Source: Asterella californica (taxonomy: Eukaryota > Streptophyta > Marchantiopsida > Marchantiales > Aytoniaceae). From it: 64,000 bases of DNA. The notes below the pieces were generated by a model. That model ran no database searches. It saw only the letters and a program-made list of their open reading frames with translations, and was not told the origin of the DNA. Where the stretch lies: the NCBI GenBank assembly GCA_036924285.1, contig JAYKYS010000014.1:9982001-10046000 (forward strand). The letters are read 5' to 3'. Position 1 is the first letter of the stretch; the number at the start of each line of letters is the position of its first letter. Made by a program: the position numbers and the translations under genes. This document shows positions 52,296-63,199 of the stretch, piece by piece.

Positions 52296-52511
52296 AAGGT
52301 ACTGGAGTTGTGATAGTAAAAACAAGTGAAGGAGATCTGAAGAGTATACAAAAGGTACTCTTTATTCCAAAGCTCACTCTAAGAACTTACTTTCTGTTGA
52401 AAAAATCATAGATCATGGAATGAAGGTGATTTTTTATGATACAAAGGTGCAGATAATGGATGCTTCACATCATCAGAGAGTTATTACTTCAGGAATGAGA
52501 GATCAGAAGTC

Positions 52512-53570
52512 TTGAATGTTGAGCCTCAAGTCCAAGAAGTCTCTATGGTTGTTGATTCTTATAATCAAGCAAGCCTTTGGCATCAGAGATTTCCACACTT
52601 GAATTTTGGAAGTCTGAAACATATGATGGATAATCATATGGTAGAAGGACTACCAAGGATGAAGCTACCAACTACTGGAGATATCTTTGAAGGATGTATA
52701 TTTGGAAAGCAAAGCAGAAGGGTGCAAGAACAAAAGAGTTGTTGGCCTTGGTCCATTCAGATGTTTGTGGACCCATGCAAACAAGCTCTATTGGAGGATG
52801 TAAGTAATTTCTGACATTTATTGATGATGTGAGCAGAAAGACATGGATATATTTCCTATAACAAAAATATGAAGTATTTGAATGCTTCAAGAAGTTCAAG
52901 AATTTTGTAGAAAATCAAAGTGGCAAGAAGATTAAAGTTCTCAGATTAGATGGAGGAGGAGAATATTATTCTAACCTCTTTGCTCAGTTTTGAGGAAGAG
53001 CATGGTATTCAAAGGCAACTTTCCACAGCTTATACTTCACAGCAAAATGGTGTAGCTGAAAAGAAAAATAGGGTGATTGTGGAAAGTGGCAGATCCATGT
53101 TGAAGGTCAAGCATCTTCTTAATTATTTTTAGGCTGAAGCTTGCAACACAGCTGTTTACATTATGAACAAAGCATATACAACAGCTGTGCAGCACAAGAC
53201 ACCTGAAGAGACATTTACATGAGTGAAGCCAGATGTGTCTCACTTCAGGATTTTTGGGTGCACAGCTTACATGCACATCAATGATGAGAAGAGGCAGAAG
53301 TTGGATGTAAAATCTGAGAAGTGTATATTTGTGGGCTATGCTGAGCAAACCAAGGGTTACAAAGTATACAATCAGTCTACAAGAAAGAATCACATCAGCA
53401 GAGATGTTAGATTCTCTGAGTTGGATTCTGATCTGATGGAAGATGAGAAAGAAACTTGCAATTGTGATACATTCAGATTTAAGCTACTTACAAGTGAAGA
53501 TCAGATTGATTCAGAATCTGATAAATCTGATATTGAAGTGGGACTTGGAGCAGTCAACATCTCTCACTAA
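52512..53570 (+). pseudogene. Copia C integrase
   Basis: Pre-integrase SLWHQRFPHLNFGSLKHM near 52570; zinc CIFGKQSR near 52696; core pieces VHSDVCGPM-type near 52750, [13 protein letters not shown] near 52935 (Asp/Glu region) and YTSQQNGVAEKKNRVIVE near 53028; post-core FRIFGCTAYMHINDEKRQKL near 53248 and KCIFVGYAEQTKGYKVYN near 53310. Several stops and frameshifts (for example 53132, 53221). Confidence 0.87.
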
Positions 53571-53669
53571 TCCTAGTGTAGAGCAAGTTGAATTTCAACT
53601 AACCCGATTCTGAATCTGAGTTACCAGTATTCATAAAGTTAAAAGAGATGACTTATAACATGCAGCAGA

Positions 53670-54403
53670 TTCTCAAGTAAGGAGATCGAAAAGGGTTAGA
53701 AGACCACCAGCAAGGCTTGATGATTACTGTGGACTTGCTGAAAGTATTCAAGAGCATGATCCACTTCCATTTGAAGAAGCTAACAAAGATCTTGGTTGGA
53801 GACAAGCTATGCAAGAGGAGTACAAAATGCTAATCAAAAATCATACATGGGATTTGGTTAAGCTACCAGGAGGAAAAAGAGCCATCCAATGCAAATGGAT
53901 TTACAAAACCAAGCTACAATCATATGATTCAGTTGACAAGCTGAAAGTAAGGTTAGTAGCAAGAGATTTCAGCAACAAGAAGGGATTGATTATGGAGAAA
54001 CTTTTGCACCAGTTGCATAATGAGATTCAATCAGACTTGTAATGACTCTTGCTGGTCATTACTACTGGGAAATACATCAGATGGATGTGAAGTCAGCTTT
54101 CCTTCATGGAGAGTTAGAGGAAGAAGTTTACATGGTTCAATCACCAGGATTTGAAGTGAAAAGGAAGAAGGATCATGTGTGCATTCTCTGAAAATCCTTA
54201 TATGGATTAAAGCAAGCACCAAGAGTTTGATATTCTGAGATACATGAGTTTCTACACAGTCATGAACTCAGAAGATCAGAGTTGGATCCAAACCTCTATG
54301 TCTTGAAAGATAATTCGAAGAGGATCATACTCATCTTATATGTGGATGATATCTTAATCTCAGGAAGTGATAAGGAGTTGGTGCAACTACTCAAAGGAGA
54401 ACT
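53670..54403 (+). pseudogene. Copia C reverse transcriptase, 5' part
   Basis: RRVRRPPARLDDYC-like linker near 53680, then EANKDLGWRQAMQEEYKMLI near 53777, RAIQCKWIYKTK near 53878, QMDVKSAFLHGELEEEVYMV near 54078, YGLKQAPR near 54200 and YVDDILISGSDKELVQLLKG near 54340. The frame is broken near 53990 and 54190. The sequence is cut at about 54403, before RNase H. Confidence 0.87.
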
Positions 54404-55440
54404 CATAGGTTGGATATGCAGTCACGTCTTGCATATATAAGGACGGGAGACCAATATCTCTCTTAATCGTGGACTTCCTAGTCTAAGCCTCCGCATGCCA
54501 CCTTGAATATACCATGGGAGATACCTGATGCGCATATGGGGGGCTGTAAGCCTTGTGGTGCGACCTCATAAGTGTAAGGGCTTTGACCTACATTGGATGG
54601 CTTGTGGTATATTCAAGATGGCATCAAGAGTACGAGAAACTTTTATTAATCAAAGGGTTAGCTTAGCTAGGGGGCTGCTTTGATAAGTAGTTGTGCTTAT
54701 AAGGACAGTAGGGGGTCAGCTTAGTTAGGGGTTTATCTTTTAGGTAAATCAACTTGCGGCGGTTTTCGACGAGGACTTTTACAGAGAATTGATAGGGGGA
54801 GAGAGAGACACGCGCAGGAGAGAGAGGGGAGATTTTTGAGAACTGAAGACTTTGATGATGGAGTCGATACTGAAATGAAGATTATTGAGTCTTGAAAGGT
54901 CTATGTGTGTTTATCTGAGTGTTTGATTTGTATTTGGAAGACGTAAGAACCAGAATTTTGAGGTCTCATCGTCTACAACAATCTGTTTTCTTTTTATCGT
55001 TCCCCTGATCAATCACAATCAGGAGGTCCGTCCTTCTCCAAGAAAGACTCTCGCCACGACAGCGTGTGTACATAGTGATTCTTTTTTATCGTGTGTCTGA
55101 TTGCTGTGTGGATTAGTAGTGTTTGGATCTATTCTTGGTCAAATTTATGGTGAGATAGTGCGGAAGCGTTGCTGAAATTCCCCATGACAAGTTTCTGAGG
55201 TCAATTTGAGATCGACATATGTGCATCGGCATACGTCGAGTAGGCATTGGTGAGCAATATCTGGTGTCGATGAGATCGATGATGATGTTTAGAGGCTTCG
55301 AGGAGCAAAGGTGCATAAGTGCGGAGGAGTTAGAGCAGAATGCGGAGCTAGAGCTAGAGCCAGCAAGCCAGCTTGCTGACATGTGTAAGCTAAGCTCGAT
55401 TTCAATGGTGTGGGAGTGAGTAAAATCAGATCACCCGTCG
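54404..55440. other. Unassigned segment, LTR/leader-like, with an inverted repeat
   Basis: It contains an imperfect 20-bp inverted repeat: TGCCACCTTGAATATACCAT at 54496-54515 and its complement at 54604-54623. There are also two AGCTTAG(C/T)TAGGGG(G) units near 54660 and 54718. The purine-rich stretch GGGGGAGAGAGAGACACGCGCAGGAG lies near 54797. A 66-codon frame at 55219-55419 (EEQRCISAEELEQNAELELE) lacks a known domain. The composition suggests the LTR or leader of another element, but I find no partner. Confidence 0.4.
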
Positions 55441-58315
55441 TGTGGTGCCCACAAATTACAGGATGCACGAATTTTTGAAATTTTTAGGAATAATGACTTG
55501 TTTATATAACTGAAGAAGCGTTGTTACTTAAGGTTACGTCTTCCTTAACAGGAAGATGATCTTAAGAGCTGTTTGTAATAAGAAGTTGACTTCTTCAGAA
55601 GACGACCGTCTTCGGAAGATCATCTTCTCAGTTGCGTCTTCAGAAGATGAGAAGACGGCGGAAGATGGGAAGACGGCGGAAGACACCTGTCTTCCGAAAG
55701 ACAGCGATCACGAAGGCCTGACCACGAGTTTTCGGATAAACAAGTAGGTGTACCTACTAAGTAAGCACCCAGGTGGTAGGTAGGTCGAAGAAGACACCTA
55801 GGGTCGAAACCCCTAATCTGCGGGGAAGATGCGTGAGGAAGCACATTAGCCACCTTCCAACTTCTCGCAGCACAGTGCGCCTGAAGAAGATCGATTGAGA
55901 GAGTGAACTTCGAGCTAGCATTGAGAGAGGAATCGAGTAAGACATCGAGGTAGGAGAGAGTAAGTTGGCAGCTAGGCGAAGGGTGAAATCGGATTGCGGG
56001 AGCACAAACAGCAGAGAGAGCGAAGGCATTTCTGTGGAGCTTCCGAGAAGTTGACAGTGGAGAGTGGCGAGTAGAAGCGAAGGTAGAATCGAGGTGTGGA
56101 CCGAAATTGACAGCATGTGCATTCGAGAGGAGTCGCATTGGAAGCTAGTACGAGAACCAGAAGCGCGCGGAGGTCGAAGGCAACTCGGGAGCCGAAGAAG
56201 ACTGTAGAGGTTCTTCCCCCTGTTCTTTTCCCCTTCCCACTTTTTCTCGCCATTTTCTTGGTACTCCCAACGCTTCCTTGATTGTGTGCAGGCAGCCTGA
56301 TCGATTACCTCACCCCCCATTCTTTCTGGTTGAGACATTGGGCGCGGAAGCGCTGCCCAATTTCTGTCAAGATATCTCCTTGCTTCTTCCCGAGCTCAAT
56401 TCGAGCTTCTCTACCCCTAGTCTTCAAATTGGCGAACCCAACTATCAATTTCTCTACCCCCTTACCTCTCTACCCCCGAAACTTGGAATAGAAGACGATT
56501 CGGAAGATGGGAACATCTTCGGAAGACGCTTCTTGAACTTGACTGTCTTCGGAAGACATCTTCGGAAGACTGTCTTCGGAAGTCGATTGAACATAATTCG
56601 TATCAAGAGTGGATTTGCTTTGCTTTTGTGTTTAGAGCGCCTTGGTACGAAGCCTGAGTGGTGTGGTGAGTTGTTGTGTTATTTCGAGAAGTTGGAACTC
56701 GGGAACTAGGCCTGTGCCTCCCGATCTTCCAAGCTTCTCAACTCCACATCTTCCTAGAGAGACTAGAAGACTGAAAGGCTGGCAAGATGAGCGAGAAGAC
56801 GTGAGGGTCCATTTCGGATCTCTTCTGTCTGACCCATAGCAGCCGTTCCTTCTTCTTCCCGAACTTAGAAGAGAGTTGTGAGAAGTATTGCTGGCAGAAT
56901 CCGGAGAGAATGGTCGAGGGTCATGTCTTCCCATCATGCAGCAAACTTCTTCTGAGTGCGTATGAGAGATGAGAAGTCAGAAGAACAGAGTGCACATGTC
57001 TTGAGTCTGTTGTGAGGATAGACTGCGCGTAGGAAGAAGAAGACAGGTGAGACCAGTGAAGGGAAGTCTGACTTCGGGAGGTCTTCCGAGAACGACATTG
57101 AATCGGAAGCTGTCCCAAGTGTCTTCCCAGAGGCCACTGTCACCGCAGGAGCCCGCAACCATCTTCTGAACCTTTCTCATACTCTACTTCTCGCATATCT
57201 TGTATCTTCTGATAGGAAGTAGGATGTAATGCAAGGTGGGTTGTCTTCTTGGTAATCCATGCGAGGCCTTGCTTAGATAGGATTGTTTAGATATAGCTCG
57301 GAAGACGAGAGCTATCTAGGAAGTACTGTTAGAATCCCGGAAGACGGAGTAGCTGTCTTCTGGAAGACTAGTTTCGTCTTCTGAGAGTGGAAGCTAGACT
57401 GTGGGCACTCGGGAAGGACTGAGCCTTCAGCTCATAGTAGGTGCTTGTGGTTTAGTGCAGCAGATCTTCCAGGTATGTCGATGCATCCGCGAGGCTTGGT
57501 GTTACCAGCGACAGAATTGGCCGAGGCCACTCCTTTCCTCAAGGAGTTGGGTCTCGACTTCTTCCTGTGGGACTGGAACCTCGCAGATCAAGGGCTTCTG
57601 GAGGAGGTATGGGCCGCGTTACCACCGCGTAACCGTGTACTTGCAAAGGCAGGAGTTGCTCGGGGAAGACCATCTTCTTGGACAGAAGACTGGTAGCGTA
57701 AGGCGTTTCACAGGCCTGAGACCGAGAACCGAGGATATTGGTACGAGAAGAAGATCTTGCCTAGGATTGTGAGTTCATGGCATGTGCCTGGGAGTACCAC
57801 CTGCCTTTTCGTGGAAGACAGGCAGGGGAGGAACGGTTGGAAGATAGAGTCTTACCGGGAGCCGAAGAAGCGACTTCTGGCGAAGTTGTTTCTGCATCTT
57901 TTCCCCAAGAGAAAAGCGCAGAAGACGAGGTACTTAGGAGATCAGGACGTGGAGTTCCTGGAATCAGTGTGGGATGACAGAGTGCCAATCTACTGGGGCG
58001 CGTACATCCACAACTATGTACAGACGGAGCTAGCATACTTGGGTACCCCGGCAGGAGAACATCTGACGCCCTTCTTCTGCTACTTGTATGTAGCCATGGG
58101 GGATCTTAGGGAAGATCAGCTGGCAGTGTATGGGCCAACGGAGCGACAGGAGGTGAAGGAGGAGATCTCGGAAGACGATGACCGAGAGGCAGCAACAACG
58201 CCCCCTCCCACTCTGATGCCACAGCTGAGACCCGGCTCTCACCAGAAGACGCTTCTGGTGAGGGAAGACGAGTCTAGTGGGTCGGAAGACGCCACGCCAA
58301 TGAGGAAGATGGGTC
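55441..58315 (+). mobile_element. GAAGAC-rich element, copy 2 (cut by a Gypsy insertion)
   Basis: It begins TGTGGTGCCCACAAATTACA, the same terminus as copy 1, and runs parallel to copy 1 (opposite orientation in the window) through the 5' non-coding part and the start of the coding region. At 58315, after codons for RKMG, it is interrupted by an LTR starting TGTAACGACC (58316). The remainder, including the coiled coil, should lie beyond that element, outside the window. The last five bases before the LTR, GGGTC, would be the expected target duplication. Confidence 0.8.
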
Positions 58316-58318
58316 TGT
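57401..58318 (+). CDS. GAAGAC-element protein, N-terminal part (copy 2)
   Basis: It opens MGTREGLSLQLIVGACGLVQ at 57401. A CAG|GTATGT donor-like junction follows IFQ at 57472, so an intron is possible. The frame 57445-57696 gives FLKELGLDFFLWDWNLADQG and a TAG at the Trp-rich TEDW. The frame 57757-58318 gives CLFVEDRQGRNGWKIESYRE, FLHLFPKRKAQKTRYLGDQD and RVPIYWGAYIHNYVQTELAY, then an acidic linker SEDDDREAATTPPPTLMPQL. The protein-level match to copy 1 is strong, better than in the flanks. The function is unknown. Confidence 0.6.
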
Positions 58319-59228
58319 AACGACCTATGTTACACATAGGAAGTTTGTCTATTAGTAAGGTGTTTAGTTATAACTAAGTGTTGAGAATGTTTATTGGCTG
58401 CCAAAGTACTTTAAGGATGTATCAAGTTAGTCATGACTAGCTAAAAGTTAGTTATGGTTAAACTTAGCTGTACTTTTGGCAGAATTCAGATATTTGCTAA
58501 AGAGTGAGCACTACTATCTTGTCATCTTGTCTAAAAGGTAGAAAGGAGGTGGAAAGTATCCCTTATCTCCTTTTTGACTTGATATTAGTGGTTGGATTAA
58601 AGTTGTGGACTTTGTGGGCATTAAAAACAAGAAGAGATTCCACATGTTTCCTTTTTAGTGGGTCCTAGTGTAGAGGGGGGGTGGAAATTCGAGATTCCTT
58701 GAGAATATTCCAGAATCCTTCTAGAAGTTGTTGACTTTGAAGGAATAAGCCCATGTGAAAAGGTAAAAAGCCCATGTGATTAATGCTTTTACCTTAAGTA
58801 ATATCTTAGTAAAACCCGGTAAAAGTGGTTACGGCTGAGTTACCGGGGGTACCAAAGTAAAAACCTAGAATGTATAAATAGAGGAGTAGAGAAGAGCTCC
58901 TCATCCTTGTTTTCACATTGTCGTAATGACAACTTGAGTAATATAGAGAGTGTGGGATATTTTTAGCATGTGAGAACTTGAGAGACGTCGTTAGAATGGA
59001 GGATTTTAGTTGATGTGTTTAAGGAGATTTTTAGTTGATAAGTTTGTGGGTGTATGAATGAGTGAACTCAGCATTTTCCCTTCAAGTTCATGGTGTGCTT
59101 CCATCAAAGCCATCAGAGGTAACCCCTGAGTGAGAGACAGGCCCGACATGTTGCAGATTCGTGGATGACGATCGTGGAGGTTGAGAGATCGGGGGGTAGT
59201 TGATCGATAGGACCGCGGAGGGTTTACA
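58316..59228 (+). repeat. 5' LTR of Gypsy-R
   Basis: It starts TGTAACGACCTATGTTACA, itself a near-palindrome, and ends GAGGGTTTACA directly before the primer-binding site. A TATA box TATAAATA is at 58873-58880, with GAGGAGTAG downstream, which would place transcription start near 58905. The partner LTR is outside the window. Confidence 0.75.
58873..58880 (+). promoter_or_regulatory. TATA box in Gypsy-R LTR
   Basis: TATAAATA within GAATGTATAAATAGAGGAG, a good match to a plant RNA polymerase II TATA box, positioned about 350 bases before the LTR end. Confidence 0.6.
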
Positions 59229-59534
59229 TTTTTGGTTCTGTTGCCGGGACCTCACTTGAAGGGATCGTTGAACGATGTTTAGAGTTCAGTTCTATATTCG
59301 ACAAAAAGAGATTATGAGAGAGCACATGGAGAGAACGTTGGGAGGAGAGAGAGCTAACGCGATGTTAGCAACGTTAGAACCTTTCGTGTATCTCGTAGTC
59401 ATATATGACGCGTTGGAAGTCATTCTTTACATCTTGTTCACTTAGAAAGAGTTTGAGGAGAGTTGAAAGAGGGTGCAACAAGAGTTGTAGAGAAAGGAGG
59501 AGAGAAAAGTTATTAGAGGAGAGAAATTTGTGAG

Positions 59535-60060
59535 TTTAGAAATTCTGCTCTCTGGAAAATTTGTACAGTCGCTGTCAACTTTTCTATGATTTTTATTTTC
59601 CTGTGAAACTTCCCAGTGTTTTAGATTGGCTGATAACCTATCTAAGACAAAAGAAATCATAGGAAAAGGTGGTCTAGAGAGTGAGCAATGATTTTTCAAA
59701 GTTGAGGGGGTCTATTCATGAGAGTTGAGGAATTGTGTTCTCTGGAAAAAGTTTACAGTCACTGTCAGATTTTCTGTGAATTTTATTTTCCTAAAAAACT
59801 TTCCAGTGTTTTAGAGTGGCTGATAAGCTATCCAGGACAAAAGAAATCATGAGAAGATGAGGTCTGAAGAGGGAGAAAGAATTTTTCAAAGTGGAGGGGG
59901 TTGACAACCATGAGGGAAGTGAAAATATACAAATTTCAGTTCTCTGAAAAGTTGTACAGTCATCACCATCTCTTCTGATTAAGGAAGTTTCTGTTGAAAC
60001 TTCATGATTTAGTAGCTTGGAGGTTGAGCTACTGGAGACCACAAAAATCTTGGAGAGATC
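59535..60060 (+). repeat. Three imperfect tandem repeats in Gypsy-R leader
   Basis: Units of about 190-200 bp begin near 59535, 59725 and 59927. Each has TTCTCTGGAAAA...TACAGTC followed by GAAACTTC and, in the first two, CCAGTGTTTTAGA(T/G)TGGCTGATAA. The anchor TCTCTG lies at 59549, 59739 and 59941. They sit in the non-coding leader between the primer-binding site and the first small ORF. Confidence 0.7.
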
Positions 60061-60191
60061 TCTTACCAACTAAGAGATATACGTTTCGGCATACAAGGAG
60101 GTCTCGTAGATACTTCATGGGGAATCCTGTTCGAATGACGAGGTGAAAGAAGAGACGTTTAGGAGTTCGAACAGAGACGGAGAAGCCCAAG

Positions 60192-60434
60192 TTGAGTATA
60201 GATGAGTTACGAACCCGCATCTATAACACTTGGGGTGCCCTCTTTACCCTATACGAAGAAGCTTCCGCGACCATTGGCACAGATTTGAAGAAAGCCGAGT
60301 TTAAAGCATCATTCACTGTGGAGGTCACGAATGCTCCTGGTGAAGTAGAGTTGGATTTTTACAAGAGTGAGTTCAAGATATCTGTTGTGATTAGTACAAA
60401 CGATGGTGAAGAGGATCATATCTTCGATAGTTAA
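60192..60434 (+). CDS. Small ORF upstream of Gypsy-R gag (80 aa)
   Basis: ATG-like start in MSIDELRTRIYNTWGALFTL, then KAEFKASFTVEVTNAPGEVE and a short acidic end. Of 80 residues none matches a domain I know. It lies 124 bp before the zinc-knuckle ORF and in the same direction. Open reading and balanced composition suggest it may be, or have been, coding; it may be a remnant of an extra gene carried in the leader. Confidence 0.4.
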   Translation: MSIDELRTRIYNTWGALFTLYEEASATIGTDLKKAEFKASFTVEVTNAPGEVELDFYKSEFKISVVISTNDGEEDHIFDS

Positions 60435-60557
60435 TTTTAGATTAGATTTTATTTCGTGTATAGCATGTATAATACACGATTTCCAATATAAAGCTCGGAA
60501 GAGTTAAGAAAGTGATGTAGAATTATTTTCCTCTATGATATTTTGTCCACTTAATGG

Positions 60558-61049
60558 TTGAGAAGGTGCAACATGAGTGGAAATTTAAAAGATTGGAAAG
60601 TTAGACTTAGAAACCTTCCTCAAGGTTTAGATGTCATAGTAAGTGTCGGAGAAAGTTCGAGAGAGATTATCGTCGAGTTTGAAAACCCTAGTACTAAACC
60701 TCAAGTAGAATCTCCGAGGAGAAGAGTAGAAACCGACTTGTGGTGTTATTTCTGTAGAGGGTTGGGACACAAAGTAGTGAATTGTCCAACTAGAATCAGA
60801 ACCGAGAGAGCTAAAGGGAAGCGGGAGTTTACTGATTTAAGTCTTCGAGTGGGTCCATCGTCACCAGCGCCAATTCATCTTCTAGGCGAAGATCCTTGTC
60901 CAAGTTGTGGAGTGGGTGATCTATCCAGAGGACACAAGTGCGTAGATGTGGCCGCCCTACTTACGTCAGTAGTCGAGAAGTTGGACGAGACTCAAAGAGC
61001 GGAGACGGAGAAGTTGTCAACTTCAAAAGAGGACTCAGCTGAGTTGTGA
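60558..61049 (+). CDS. Zinc-knuckle ORF upstream of Gypsy-R gag (163 aa)
   Basis: It reads LKDWKVRLRNLPQGLDVIVS and a CCHC knuckle CYFCRGLGHKVVNC near 60741-60785, then a second cysteine cluster CPSCGVGDLSRGHKC near 60898-60940 and a helical Glu-rich tail. It stops at 61047-61049, 213 bp before the gag start. Gag has its own CCHC knuckle at 62157, so this one is additional. It may bind element RNA. The frame is uninterrupted, unlike gag-pol, which hints at selection or chance survival. Confidence 0.6.
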   Translation: MRRCNMSGNLKDWKVRLRNLPQGLDVIVSVGESSREIIVEFENPSTKPQVESPRRRVETDLWCYFCRGLGHKVVNCPTRIRTERAKGKREFTDLSLRVGPSSPAPIHLLGEDPCPSCGVGDLSRGHKCVDVAALLTSVVEKLDETQRAETEKLSTSKEDSAEL

Positions 61050-61262
61050 TGGAGATCGTCATTCGGATGGTGGAGAAGGCGGTGATGCGACTCAGGCTCA
61101 TGATTACCTTGGGAGAAGAGATGGCACAAGAGGTGTTGTTACAACCATTTCCTTTCATTTTACCTATGGTAGATTATTCGCGAATGGAATTGGTGATGTT
61201 CGTACTCTTTTAGCGAGTAGTTATTGCACAAGAATTAGAAGGGTAGAAAGAATAGTTACAAG

Positions 61263-62813
61263 ATGGGGAAGTTACCAGTGTTTCATGGGAAGGACAATGA
61301 AGATGTAGAACCATTTGTACGAGACTTCAAAAGGGGTTGCATCGGAAACAACGTGAGAAGGAAGGAAGAATGGGTGTTGTTACTGCCAGAGTTTTTAGAA
61401 GATTTTGCTCTTACGTGGTATGACGATCGAGTGAAGAGCAAGACATCTGGTGCAGTTGAGGACACATGAGAGACGTTGAGTAATGCACTCATCGAAGAAT
61501 TTCTTCCAGAAGAGAGTTATGAGAAGCTCATGGTGGAGCTTACTCATTTGAAGCAACGGGACGACGAGAAAGTTCGGCAATATGCCGAAAGGGTGGATAA
61601 GTTGTAGCAACGGTTTCGGACGGTCCTACGGAAGAGTGGAGACAATGTGGAGTTAACGATGGCGGGGATTGGAGCAGTGTTGACCAAGAACTTGGTGGGA
61701 GGGTTGAGGCCTTCAATTCGAACCCAAGTGAGGTACGAGAAGCCAGCAACCAAAGCGGAGGCCATCAAGATTGCGACAAATATGGAAGAGAGTTTGGATG
61801 AAGGAGATATCATCCAACCTCATCATGCTGCTCTGGTGTCAACTCCGACTCCTGGTGTAGTCACAACGATCGCACCTGCACCATCACAATTGGTGATTGC
61901 TTCAACGTCAACTCCTACTCCAACGGTGGTACCAAGACCGTTTGTCCCAACAACGATGTCTACTGCCACCTCTGATTTTCATGCCGAGCTGAAGAGCATC
62001 ACCGATACTCTTGCGGATCTCAAGATAAACGTGGTGCAGTTACGCGAATGGAGGAACAAAGGTGGAGGAGGAGGTCAAAGAGGTTACGACAACAATCCTA
62101 ACCGAGGAAATCAAGGTAACTTTGGAGGCAACCAAGGTAACTTTGGAGGAATCACTTGTTGGACGTGTGGAGGTTCTCATTTCCAGCGAAATTGTCCTAA
62201 CAATGGAGCAAGAGGTGCCGAAGCTGTCAGAATGAATGTGGGTGGAGGAAATTCATCACAAGGACGAGACAAGGGGGTGGCTACTATCGATGTCGTACGA
62301 GATCCCATTTACGAGAAAGGAGAGGGTTCAAACTCTTCTCATGCATCGGTGGAGCTTTTAGCTCAAGAAAGGAAAAGAACTCGATTTTCTGATGAACCGG
62401 TTTTCATGGAGGAGTCAGCAAGTAGAAATACTCGTTCGAGTAGTGTTTCGAGTACACCAAGGGAGCCAAGAAGGAAGCTGGGGATGGCAGATTTCACCAT
62501 TTCATCTTCCCAAGCGGGATATGATGTGGTTGAAGATGTGGGTGCTCAGAAAGCCAACATCACTGTTGGACAACTGATCGCACTTAATCCCAGCTTACGA
62601 AGGGAACTCAGAGGAGGACTGAGTTCTAAGAGAAGCAAGAAGAAGAAACCCAAGAACAAGACATCAAAGTCTGTGGGAGTTGGTGTGGTGGATGTGCATG
62701 CTTCAGAGGTATGCACTAGGGCTTCAAAGATTGAAGTCCGGTTGAATGGTCACTACGTCTCTGACGTATTGGTGGATGGAGGATCGGCTTCAACGCCATA
62801 TCGGAGAGGTTGA
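61263..62813 (+). CDS. Gypsy-R gag
   Basis: From ATG 61263: MGKLPVFHGKDNEDVEPFVR, then LLPEFLEDFALTWYDDRVKS, a typical retrotransposon gag (PF03732-like). The same frame contains TGA at 61467-61469 (a Trp position, TWETL) and TAG at 61605-61607, so gag-pol is one frame with two nonsense changes. Further on are TMAGIGAVLTKNLVGGLRPS, a Pro/Thr-rich linker, GNQGNFGGNQGNFGG repeats and the knuckle CWTCGGSHFQRNC near 62157-62195. It ends at the start of protease, LVDGGSAS (about 62770), where a frameshift leads into the next frame. Confidence 0.85.
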
Positions 62814-63199
62814 TGAAGAAGTTGGGGATGGAACCAACTCGCCCGGCTAGCATTGTCGTGGAGATGGCTAACAAGCAACGGGTAAGACCTCTTGGTGTGT
62901 TAGAGAAGGTGGTCGTGTCTGTGATGGGAGTTCAAACATTGATGTCCTTTCAAGTGTTAAAGGACTCTAGTTATGATTTGCTCCTAGGTAGGCCTTGGTT
63001 GAGAGCTGTGCGCACCACTGATAGGTGGCACAAGGGATACTTACGGATTGGGCCTAGAGATCATAGAGTGATAGTTCCTCTCTCGGGTGTTGGAGTTGTG
63101 ACTTCTGATTCTGATAGACCCACTAGTGACTACTGGGAATCTGATACGGAGGACGATCAGAGTGTATCAGAAGTAGATACCGGAGATTCTTACGATTAA
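62765..63199 (+). CDS. Gypsy-R aspartic protease
   Basis: The active-site strand reads VLVDGGSAS near 62767-62792 in the gag frame. After a 1-base shift the frame 62810-63199 gives KLGMEPTRPASIVVEMANKQ, TLMSFQVLKDSSYDLLLGRPWL and RDHRVIVPL, matching the flap and C-terminal part of Gypsy retropepsins (LLGRPWL). DGG in place of DTG or DSG is seen in some plant Gypsy proteases, so it may or may not be active. The TAA at 63197-63199 is in frame with RT. Confidence 0.8.
   Translation, partial: RIGGWRIGFNAISERLMKKLGMEPTRPASIVVEMANKQRVRPLGVLEKVVVSVMGVQTLMSFQVLKDSSYDLLLGRPWLRAVRTTDRWHKGYLRIGPRDHRVIVPLSGVGVVTSDSDRPTSDYWESDTEDDQSVSEVDTGDSYD

Larger units (their letters stand above)
50734..54403 (+). 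mobile_element. Copia C: Copia element lacking its 3' end
   Basis: A 393-bp 5' LTR (50734-51126, TGTTAAATATTATTAG to TTTTGTAACA) is followed by TGGTATCAGAGC (51127-51138). Gag, protease, integrase and the first part of RT follow in order, with several frameshifts and stops. The element ends abruptly at about 54403, just after the YVDD segment (LKGELIG). No RNase H or 3' LTR is seen. The next kilobase is unrelated. Confidence 0.88.
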
